DNA from: Propionibacteriaceae bacterium
Lineage (GTDB): Bacteria > Actinomycetota > Actinomycetes > Propionibacteriales > Propionibacteriaceae
Assembly (NCBI GenBank): GCA_031268065.1
Contig: JAIRXX010000199.1
Coordinates: forward strand, 1-6,243
Direction of reading: 5' to 3'
Length of the DNA: 6,243 nucleotides
Program-made: the position numbers and the translations under genes
Notes under the pieces: model-generated
The model's database searches: none
What the model was told of the DNA's origin: nothing
The model's input: the letters and a program-made list of their open reading frames with translations, nothing else
Part shown: positions 1 through 6,036 of the stretch, piece by piece
How positions within the stretch are numbered: position 1 is the first letter of the stretch
How the letters are laid out: every line of letters begins with the position of its first letter

Positions 1-989
1 TCTCTGATTTCTTGCGCGGGAAGAAGAACGAGCCGTCCACAGCGGCGTCTGCCGACTCAAGCGGGAGGTCTGCTGGTGAACGGTCCAGTGAGGCGGGATT
101 CGGCAAGCAGATGTCAGAAGCGGCAACAGGGCTAGGTGGCGTCGGGAAAGTTCTGGGATTGGCGGGAGCGGCGCTCGGGAAAGGCATGGAGGGGTTCTCA
201 AAATTCGGGATGCAGGCTGCCGCGTTAGGCACTGACCTCACCGGGCAAGGAGGGGTGGGCCATCCGACTCAGCGCTGGGAGCCGAAAGAAGGGATTGCGC
301 CTGGAGGGGTCAATTCGCAAAGTGATGGCCAGCCGAAGTTTCAGCCAGGCCAGCCCAATCAGGGTGGGCCTTTTAGCGAGTCTGAGGTTGACGGATTGCG
401 GGCAGGTGGTGGGATGCCAAAGCCGGATGGCGTGGTTGGTGGGGAGACTGCTGCTGGTGTGGCTGGTGGCGCTGCCGAAGGGGCTGAGTCTGGCGCGGCA
501 GCAGGACCGGAGGGTGCAGCCGTTGGTGCTGTGCTGGGTGCGGCGTCAAGTTCGGCACCGGGCAGCGCCGGAGGAAAAGATTCCACAGAGGGTCTGGCTA
601 ATGATTTTGGTACCGGTTGGATGCCGAAGCCGGATGGCGTGGTTGGTGAGAAGGCGTCTGCTGGTGCCGTTGGAGAGGCTGAGTCTGGCGAGGTGTCAGG
701 TTCAAGCGCAAATAGCGCTCACCACGCATCGACGACCAGTGTTACGAGTTCGACATCGAACGTGGCAGGAAGCATAGATGCCGCTGAACCGGCCAAACAA
801 GAAACACTTGGCGGGCCAGGTGCCCCAACAACGGCGCCGCCCTCAACAGCCATGAGTCCTGAGTCAGGCACAGCACCACATGATGATGCTGACTCCCAGC
901 TTGTGCGGCAGTTATTGGCTGATTTGGGGCAAGACGAGCCTGGCCGACTCTCCCCGTCGAGACTCGATGAGCCGGGCGGAATCTTGTGA
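1..989 (+). CDS. C-terminal part of a probable VirB6/TrbL-like conjugation membrane protein (5' end outside window)
   Basis: The reading frame is open from base 3, so the gene very likely starts upstream; a TTG at 12 could serve as a start but nothing marks it as one. The visible 325 or so residues contain no membrane segment and no known domain. Counting from the TTG, residues 38-75 are Gly/Ala-rich with a glycine-zipper look, residues 76-290 are low complexity (Gly, Ala, Ser, Pro, Glu), and a short acidic helix-like end (about 292-308) closes the protein. The motif MPKPDGVVG occurs twice (135-143 and 204-212). In actinobacterial conjugation clusters the gene before a SCO6880 homologue commonly encodes a polytopic VirB6/TrbL-like protein with a long low-complexity tail. 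The assignment to that role is inference from position and composition alone. The stop overlaps the next start by four bases, suggesting coupled translation. Confidence 0.6.
   Translation, partial: SDFLRGKKNEPSTAASADSSGRSAGERSSEAGFGKQMSEAATGLGGVGKVLGLAGAALGKGMEGFSKFGMQAAALGTDLTGQGGVGHPTQRWEPKEGIAPGGVNSQSDGQPKFQPGQPNQGGPFSESEVDGLRAGGGMPKPDGVVGGETAAGVAGGAAEGAESGAAAGPEGAAVGAVLGAASSSAPGSAGGKDSTEGLANDFGTGWMPKPDGVVGEKASAGAVGEAESGEVSGSSANSAHHASTTSVTSSTSNVAGSIDAAEPAKQETLGGPGAPTTAPPSTAMSPESGTAPHDDADSQLVRQLLADLGQDEPGRLSPSRLDEPGGIL
411..690 (+). repeat. Two-copy degenerate direct repeat inside the low-complexity tail
   Basis: Bases 414-441 and 621-648 are 28-base copies differing at one position (419 A versus 626 G, silent). 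Both encode MPKPDGVVG. Similarity resumes further on with an identical 13-base block at 483-495 and 678-690, encoding AESG, so each module spans about 70-85 bases; the spacing differs by 12 bases, which is four codons, so the frame is kept. This looks like an in-frame module duplication that has since diverged. Confidence 0.85.
974..989 (+). promoter_or_regulatory. Shine-Dalgarno-like site and GTGA stop/start overlap
   Basis: A G-rich stretch (GGGCGGA, 974-980) lies five bases before the GTG at 986. The GTG shares bases with the TGA stop of the upstream gene (987-989), a four-base overlap typical of translational coupling. This overlap, and the way the encoded product begins shortly before a family-typical hydrophobic segment, fixes the GTG start. 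Confidence 0.6.
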
Positions 990-2479
990 ACAGTCCGGTG
1001 TATAGCGAGTATTCCCCTGAGCGCTCGGGAATGTTTTTCGGCTTGAGCGGCGCTCAGATCGTCGGGGTGGTGCTTTCGTTGTCGCCACTGCTTTTCGGTG
1101 TGAACCAAAAGAATCCGGCGTGGCTTGGTTTAGGCGCAGTGTTTTTCGCCATTGCGGTGTTTTTGATTGTAGTGCCGATCAGGGGGCGTTCCGCGCTCGG
1201 ATGGCTCGGAGCCGTTGTGTTGTTTGGAGTCGGGATTGTGTTTAAGTGGACGCTATGGCGCAGCGATGCTGCGCGTGGGGAATTCAATGAGCGGATCGAC
1301 ATGCCGGGGGTGCTGTCGGCGCTAGAAATTCATGACGGGCCGTTGGTGGGTAGAAGCAGGGTGGCGATCATCCAGAATCATGCCAGTCGCACTTGGGCGG
1401 CGACGGCCAGGTTGGTGCATCCGGGCTTGGCGATGGCTGATTCTATGGAGCGGGCCTTGATGGGGCAGGGGCTTGTCGAATTGCTCAACGCGGCGGGGCG
1501 GGGCGGTTTGATCGACGAGGTTATGTTCATTGTCCGCACAGTGCCCGACGACGGCGCTGAACGGCAAGCTTACGTGCGGCGTCACACCAATGCTGGAACC
1601 CCGGATGTATTGAGGCGGATCAGTGACGACGTTGCTGAAACGGTCGCGGCGTTCGGAGTGCGCACTGAGGCGTTCGTGACGTTCACCGTCACCGACGAAA
1701 AGCTCCGCAAAGAAGCCAAAGAATTCGCCAGCGGGTTTGAGGGCAGGGTCCGCGCTATGCGAATGATCATGGATGAGTTGGAAGCGAAAGCGCGAAACGG
1801 AATGAGGATGGAACAGGTTGATTGGCTGAGTTCTGCTGAACTGGCTGAGGTATGGCGTACCGCTTTCGCCCCTGGAGACAGGGCACAATTGGTGATGGCT
1901 CAGGCAGAAGCCGAAGTCAATCCGAAGGTTCGCACAGGTGTGGAATGGCCTTTGGCAGGGCCGAGTCAAGCTGGCTTAGCGATCCGTCACTACGAGCACG
2001 ACGCATGGTGGAGCGCCAGTGACACAATAAGGCTGCCAGGCACAGGCGGGGTGCTCGGTGCTCTCGCCCCAGTGTTGATGCCCGCCGAGCGCGGAGAGCG
2101 TCGGTGCTTGATGGTGTCGTTCCCGATGATGGACCTTGCGAAAGCCCAGCGCAAGATTCGCTCAGCTGAAGCGACTGCTGACATGGCTGAAGGAGTCAAC
2201 GAGAAACTGGGGCGGCGTGTTCGTGCCGCCGAGCAGAATGCGATGAACCGAACCCGTGCTTTGGATCAAAAAGTGACCCAGGGATACTCAATGATCCGGC
2301 CTTACGCGATTGCCACGGTGACTGTGCCTAACTCGATGCCTATCGCAGAGTTTGGAAGACGGTTGGACTCGTCCATTCGCTCAGCGGGGTTTAGCCCATT
2401 ACGGCTGGACTTGGCCCAAGACGTCGCTTTCGCGGCATCCACGGTTCCTGTGGGCATAACGTTGAGGCGGGGATACTGA
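986..2479 (+). CDS. SCO6880-family (PrgI-like) type IV secretion membrane protein
   Basis: This 497-residue protein has the architecture of the SCO6880 family, conserved next to the VirB4-like ATPase in conjugative elements of Actinomycetota. Three hydrophobic segments lie at about residues 20-38, 46-65 and 72-88; the first begins with FGLSGAQIV, the kind of N-terminus seen in PrgI-like proteins. The remaining 400 residues are soluble: a mixed alpha/beta region (about 110-380) with FVTFTVTDEKL at 230-240, followed by a charged, Ala/Arg/Glu-rich helical stretch at about 384-430 that could form a coiled coil, and a final alpha/beta part. No nucleotide-binding motif is present. The exact function is not known; family knowledge suggests a membrane scaffold of the secretion channel. 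Its soluble part may stand in for the N-terminal half of classical VirB4 that the next gene lacks (inference). The GTG start overlaps the upstream stop. Confidence 0.85.
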   Translation: MNSPVYSEYSPERSGMFFGLSGAQIVGVVLSLSPLLFGVNQKNPAWLGLGAVFFAIAVFLIVVPIRGRSALGWLGAVVLFGVGIVFKWTLWRSDAARGEFNERIDMPGVLSALEIHDGPLVGRSRVAIIQNHASRTWAATARLVHPGLAMADSMERALMGQGLVELLNAAGRGGLIDEVMFIVRTVPDDGAERQAYVRRHTNAGTPDVLRRISDDVAETVAAFGVRTEAFVTFTVTDEKLRKEAKEFASGFEGRVRAMRMIMDELEAKARNGMRMEQVDWLSSAELAEVWRTAFAPGDRAQLVMAQAEAEVNPKVRTGVEWPLAGPSQAGLAIRHYEHDAWWSASDTIRLPGTGGVLGALAPVLMPAERGERRCLMVSFPMMDLAKAQRKIRSAEATADMAEGVNEKLGRRVRAAEQNAMNRTRALDQKVTQGYSMIRPYAIATVTVPNSMPIAEFGRRLDSSIRSAGFSPLRLDLAQDVAFAASTVPVGITLRRGY

Positions 2480-2481
2480 TG
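2465..2481 (+). promoter_or_regulatory. Shine-Dalgarno site and TGATG stop/start overlap
   Basis: AGGCGGGGA (2465-2473) is a plausible ribosome-binding site five bases before the ATG at 2479. The stop TGA (2477-2479) and the ATG share one base, so the ATPase is probably made by reinitiation after the SCO6880-family protein, keeping the two in step. Confidence 0.65.
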
Positions 2482-3990
2482 AAGACCAGGAAGGCTAAGG
2501 GTCGCAGCGGAGCGCAGTTACTGCAAGATTTCGGAGCCGATTTTCCAAAGATAGAGTCCCCGGCGAAACAGGAACGAGCGAAGCGGCTGTTTGCGGAGCG
2601 GCCCGCACGGGGCCGGATGGTGCCGCAGGCGGGCTGGGCTCCATCATGGCCTCCCGTGGCACAGTACCGGATGACTTCGGACCAAGCTCCAGTGCTCTGG
2701 CCGTTTGTGGCCGCGCCAGGAATGAAACCGCACGGTGCCCAGATGGGCATGGACTGGGATTCCAGAGCCGCTTTCTATTTCGACCCGGTGGGCTGGGTGC
2801 TGGACGAGACGATGCCAGTCAACAATCCGAATGTTTGGATTTTCGGGTCGCCGGGAAGGGGGAAATCGGCGCTAGTGAAGGCGATCATAATCCGTATGGC
2901 CTACTTCGGGGTGAGAAGTCTGATTGTGGGTGATGTCAAGGATGAGTATGAGGCGTTGTGCCGCTTTTTCGGGGTTGAGCCGATAGCCATCGGGCAAGGC
3001 TTGGCCAACAGGATCAACCCGCTGGAACTTGGGCCGCTCATGGTCGGTTGGGAGTCATTGCCGACACAGGAGCAAGTTGCACGGTGCAACACTGTGTTCG
3101 CCAGATGGTTGACGCTGCTACGTGGAATGGTGGGAAGCCAAAAAATCGGTCGGTCCCCGGTGCCTTTCGGCCCGGTGGAAGAACATGCGGTGGACTATAC
3201 GTTGAAGCAGCTGACCGGTGTTGCAGACGGCGCTTCCATGATGCGTCCGACCACCATCACCCAGTTGTGGAGAGCCTTAGACGAACCCAGCCCCGAACTG
3301 ATCGGGCAGTTGCGCTATTCGGGAAAGCAGCAATTTATCGATGAGACCAGGCTGCTCCGTGACGCTTTGGGGTCGATGGTTACTGGGGCGCTGGGCGGTT
3401 TGTTCGACCAGGAAACCACGATCAAGCTGGACTGGAACGCCCCGATTGTCTCTTTGAGCCTTTCCCGGCTGGAAGGTTTGGGTGAGGAAGCGACCGGCAT
3501 GGCGCTGCTGTGCTTGAACTCTTGGGCCAGGGCGATGCGTGAAGCCAGCGCAACGGGGGACTTGAGAATCGTAGTGCGAGACGAGTGCTGGAAGCAGATG
3601 CGCCTCGGCGTTGACGCAGTGAAATCCTTTGATGCTGATCTGCGCCTGTCACGAAGAGATGGCGATATCCAGATAGCGATAGGCCACAAGCCATCTGATC
3701 TAGTCAGTGTGGGTGATGCCGGGTCACAGGAAGCGGCAATCGCCAAAGACCTGCTGCACCTGGCAGACACCAAGGTGCTGCTCGGACAGGATGCGCAAGT
3801 CGCAGACGAATTGGAACAAATGCTCGGCCTGGGCGAGATAGCCAGAAACACAGTCACCGGCTGGGCACGCCAAGAACGAGGGCGTGCGTTGTGGATCGTG
3901 GGGGAGCGAATGTTCCGGGTCCAAACGATCTTGCACTGGCTTGAGCTGAACCTGGCATGGACCCAAGGGGCGTTGGCCGGAGCACTCTAG
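2479..3990 (+). CDS. VirB4-like conjugation ATPase (short form)
   Basis: This is a P-loop ATPase of the VirB4/TraC type, expected to power assembly or substrate movement of the type IV secretion channel at the cytoplasmic face of the membrane. The Walker A motif GSPGRGKSA is at residues 123-131 and the Walker B strand LRIVVRDE at 362-369, ending in the Asp-Glu pair. A further conserved-looking strand, SLIVGDVKDEYEAL (147-160), follows Walker A, as in VirB4 proteins, where newly loaded ATPases keep a D-K-x-E/D signature. Near the end, IAIGHKPSDL (399-408) sits where VirB4 proteins have their sensor motif. There is no membrane segment. At 503 residues it is far shorter than classical VirB4 (about 800), lacking most of the N-terminal CagE/TrbE/VirB domain; only about 115 residues precede the P-loop region. 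Similar proteins are often labelled simply ATP-binding protein. It is directly coupled to the SCO6880-family gene. Confidence 0.88.
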   Translation: MKTRKAKGRSGAQLLQDFGADFPKIESPAKQERAKRLFAERPARGRMVPQAGWAPSWPPVAQYRMTSDQAPVLWPFVAAPGMKPHGAQMGMDWDSRAAFYFDPVGWVLDETMPVNNPNVWIFGSPGRGKSALVKAIIIRMAYFGVRSLIVGDVKDEYEALCRFFGVEPIAIGQGLANRINPLELGPLMVGWESLPTQEQVARCNTVFARWLTLLRGMVGSQKIGRSPVPFGPVEEHAVDYTLKQLTGVADGASMMRPTTITQLWRALDEPSPELIGQLRYSGKQQFIDETRLLRDALGSMVTGALGGLFDQETTIKLDWNAPIVSLSLSRLEGLGEEATGMALLCLNSWARAMREASATGDLRIVVRDECWKQMRLGVDAVKSFDADLRLSRRDGDIQIAIGHKPSDLVSVGDAGSQEAAIAKDLLHLADTKVLLGQDAQVADELEQMLGLGEIARNTVTGWARQERGRALWIVGERMFRVQTILHWLELNLAWTQGALAGAL

Positions 3991-4013
3991 CTGAAATTCT
4001 GACGGATTGGAAC

Positions 4014-5561
4014 ATGAAAGCAATCATCATCGGAGTCTTGGTCTTCGCTCTGCTATCACCGCTGGGACTTATCCCAGTGGCAATGGTGTTGATGCCTTTG
4101 ACAGTCGCGGCGGTGGCGTCTAATCCTTGCCAAGGCACCCATCCGATCAATCAGGACACCTCAAGCCTAGGCGGGGTCTCTGTTATGAGTTTCAACGTCA
4201 AACACACCACCTATACCGGGGAGGCGGACGGGCTGGGTAAATATCGTGAAATGTTCAAATGGTCGACCAGAGGGCCGGGTGTGTTGGGCTTGATATCCGA
4301 TATGAGTCCGGATGTGATTGGCTTCCAAGAGGTCAACTCCGCCGAGCTACAACGGTCCACTCTGGTTGACGCGCTCGATGAATACACCTGGGTGGAGACC
4401 AACACGGCCCAACCCATCGCGTTCAGGACCGCTAAGTTTGCCAAGATCGGCTCTGGCGCCAAGCAGGTCGTTAAAATCGGTGAGGCTGGGGCAACGCATA
4501 ATCGGCATGTGCGATGGGTGAAGCTTAGAGAAGCCACCACTGGGGCAACTTTCATGGTGCTGAACACCCACGCACATGTGAGTAATCCTGCAGCCAGGAA
4601 TCTCGGCGCAACACGCACCCTGAGCTACATTAACGCCATCAACCCAGGGCTGAAACTACCAATGGTGATTCTAGGAGATTTCAACTCGGTTTTGGGCGAA
4701 GAATCGATGCAGAAATATGTTCGCAAAGGCTGGGTCGCGGCGTCGACCAAAGCTCCGATTCAACTGCGCCCATATCCGAATGTGTCCAGCAGCAACCAGT
4801 GGGGGGCAGACGTCGGGGGCAGGTTCGTCTACGGGGCGGTGAGAAGGACTGGGCGGCTCATTGACCACATATTGACTTTCGGCAGCGCAAAACCAGTGGC
4901 GTTCCAAGTGGTTGTCTCTAGGGCAGCGTTGCAAAATTATGGAGGTTCGCAGGTGCCGGTGGTAATCGGCCCGATGCCGTCTGACCACTGGCCAGTCATG
5001 GCGCAGGTGTCGTTGGACGGTTCCATGCCCAGTGAGGAACAAGTAGCAGCGCTCAACGCCATCGATGACAAGCCGCTCAACGTTGACCCGGCTGCGGTCA
5101 AGCTCTGTGAAGAAGAGGTCTCGGATCAAGGCATTGGCGAGATTGACCCCAACTGGGCAGCTGCCATCGCCTATGCCAAGAAACACTGGGGCAAGCCCTA
5201 CCAGTGGGGTGGAAAATCCGGAAACCCCGGCTTCGACTGTTCAGGCATTGTGGGGCAAATGATGCGGGTTGCTGGGTATTCCAGTTTCCCGCTCGGCAAC
5301 TCGGCCAGCCAGCGGAAGTGGATGATCAGGAATGGGCGCAAGATCCCTGCTTCGCAAGCCCGCCAAGGGGATATCTTCTTCGGACCAGGCCAGAACGGCG
5401 TCATCGGCCATGTGGGCATGATCGTGAACCCAGCCAAGCACACTTCAATCGAGGCAAGGAAAACCTCGGCAAGAGCGGACGCCAACGTGCGCGGCGGCGT
5501 TGGACTCTACGACTACCGCTACTACACGAAATACAACGAGATCTATCGCGTGGGAGGTTGA
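4014..5561 (+). CDS. Exported fusion of an endonuclease/exonuclease/phosphatase domain and an NlpC/P60 peptidase
   Basis: This 515-residue protein starts with a hydrophobic stretch (about residues 3-36) serving as signal peptide or membrane anchor, so both domains should act outside the membrane. Residues about 54-335 form a DNase I-like (EEP) domain with the family motifs in order: SFNV (N61), FQEVN (E106), NTHAH (H186/H188), GDFN (D222, N224), IDH (D284, H285) and SDHWP (D324, H325); this pattern suits metal-dependent phosphodiester or phosphomonoester cleavage, but the substrate cannot be read from the sequence. A linker (336-378) leads to an NlpC/P60 domain (about 379-515) with FDCSG (C409), GHVGM (H466) and H476 as the likely catalytic triad; such domains cut peptidoglycan stem peptides. 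In a conjugation operon the peptidase plausibly opens the wall for the channel. The ATG at 4014 is preferred because it is followed at once by the hydrophobic segment; an in-frame ATG at 3957 would add 19 residues and overlap the ATPase gene by 34 bases. The ribosome-binding site is weak (CGGA, 4003-4006). Confidence 0.87.
   Translation: MKAIIIGVLVFALLSPLGLIPVAMVLMPLTVAAVASNPCQGTHPINQDTSSLGGVSVMSFNVKHTTYTGEADGLGKYREMFKWSTRGPGVLGLISDMSPDVIGFQEVNSAELQRSTLVDALDEYTWVETNTAQPIAFRTAKFAKIGSGAKQVVKIGEAGATHNRHVRWVKLREATTGATFMVLNTHAHVSNPAARNLGATRTLSYINAINPGLKLPMVILGDFNSVLGEESMQKYVRKGWVAASTKAPIQLRPYPNVSSSNQWGADVGGRFVYGAVRRTGRLIDHILTFGSAKPVAFQVVVSRAALQNYGGSQVPVVIGPMPSDHWPVMAQVSLDGSMPSEEQVAALNAIDDKPLNVDPAAVKLCEEEVSDQGIGEIDPNWAAAIAYAKKHWGKPYQWGGKSGNPGFDCSGIVGQMMRVAGYSSFPLGNSASQRKWMIRNGRKIPASQARQGDIFFGPGQNGVIGHVGMIVNPAKHTSIEARKTSARADANVRGGVGLYDYRYYTKYNEIYRVGG
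5552..5557 (+). promoter_or_regulatory. Strong Shine-Dalgarno site for the following small membrane protein
   Basis: GGGAGG lies seven bases before the ATG at 5565, inside the last codons of the fusion protein gene. It is the best ribosome-binding site in the window and supports the ATG at 5565 as the start; only three bases separate the previous stop from that ATG. Confidence 0.75.
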
Positions 5562-5564
5562 CCA

Positions 5565-6026
5565 ATGAATTCTTGGGGTCAGGTAAAACGTCGCAAAGCG
5601 CCCTATCTGTGGACGTGGGAGCCGTACGGGGCGGGTGTGCTGCTGGCCGTTTTCTTGGTAGTCGGGGCTATACAGGTGGGTCGCGCAATGGCTAATTTGT
5701 GCGTCGGAGCCGGATGGTGGTGGCCGAAGGGACTCAGAGTGGTCTCATCGGTTCCCACAGTTATGACTGGCGACGCGACAGCGGGGATTGACCTTGCCCA
5801 AGGTGCTTCGGGGCCTCTGGTCACTGCCTGGGTCGGAGTCTTCCTACTGATCACGTCTTGCCTGGTCATCTATTTGGTGGCGATCTGTTTGAGGCATTGG
5901 GGTCCAGCCAGGCTCAAGGGAATGGCGAGCCTTACGGAGGTGCGTCAGCACTTTGGTGTCGCAGCTCTGGACGAGCAGAAGTCCTACATCAGGCCTGATC
6001 TGTATCCAAGAAAATGGCGGGGGTAG
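5565..6026 (+). CDS. Two-segment membrane protein resembling the N-terminus of a VirD4/TraG-like coupling protein; possibly truncated or frameshifted
   Basis: The 153-residue product has a basic, aromatic N-terminus (1-20), a membrane segment at about 22-43, a loop of some 40 residues with a Trp-Trp-Trp-Pro motif (51-54), a second membrane segment at about 86-108, then a cytoplasmic basic tail with GMASLTEVRQHFG (119-131) and IRPDL (142-146). Two N-terminal membrane segments followed by a G-(L/M)-A-S-x-x-(E/D)-V stretch and an RP(S/D)L element is, from memory of the family, how actinobacterial coupling proteins begin before their P-loop ATPase domain. That ATPase domain is absent: the frame stops at 6024-6026 just after a run of five G (6019-6023). 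Either the gene is a stand-alone small membrane protein, or it is broken; dropping one G would continue the frame to the window end. Function is inferred only. It is almost certainly co-translated with the fusion protein gene. Confidence 0.6.
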   Translation: MNSWGQVKRRKAPYLWTWEPYGAGVLLAVFLVVGAIQVGRAMANLCVGAGWWWPKGLRVVSSVPTVMTGDATAGIDLAQGASGPLVTAWVGVFLLITSCLVIYLVAICLRHWGPARLKGMASLTEVRQHFGVAALDEQKSYIRPDLYPRKWRG

Positions 6027-6036
6027 TTCTGCGGCA

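Noticed and set aside
295..777. Plus-strand open frame in a second frame of the low-complexity tail
   Set aside because: It is a by-product of Gly/Ala-rich, stop-poor sequence; the frame that ends with the GTGA coupling junction explains the region.
1258..1274. Perfect seven-base inverted repeat (GCGCAGC, GAT, GCTGCGC) inside the SCO6880-family gene
   Set aside because: It lies well within conserved-looking coding sequence, has no T run, and a stem of this size is easily formed by chance in GC-rich coding DNA.
1322..1969. Long antisense open frame opposite the SCO6880-family gene, and similar ones at 3315-3857, 4211-4618 and 4671-5186 on the minus strand
   Set aside because: They lie entirely under strong plus-strand genes with recognised domains, show no family motifs, and have compositions typical of antisense shadows.
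3957..4013. Upstream in-frame ATG as the start of the fusion enzyme
   Set aside because: It would overlap the ATPase gene by 34 bases without a good ribosome-binding site and place a 19-residue polar stretch before the signal segment; the ATG at 4014 fits an exported protein better, though the upstream one is not excluded.
4119..4130. Possible lipobox (SNPC, cysteine 39) after the hydrophobic segment of the fusion enzyme
   Set aside because: The residues before the cysteine (Ser-Asn-Pro) do not match the Leu-Ala/Ser-Gly/Ala pattern, so lipoprotein processing is unlikely.
5204..5695. Plus-strand open frame overlapping the NlpC/P60 domain and the following membrane protein
   Set aside because: It is Arg/Gly-rich, without motifs, and overlaps two better-supported genes in another frame.
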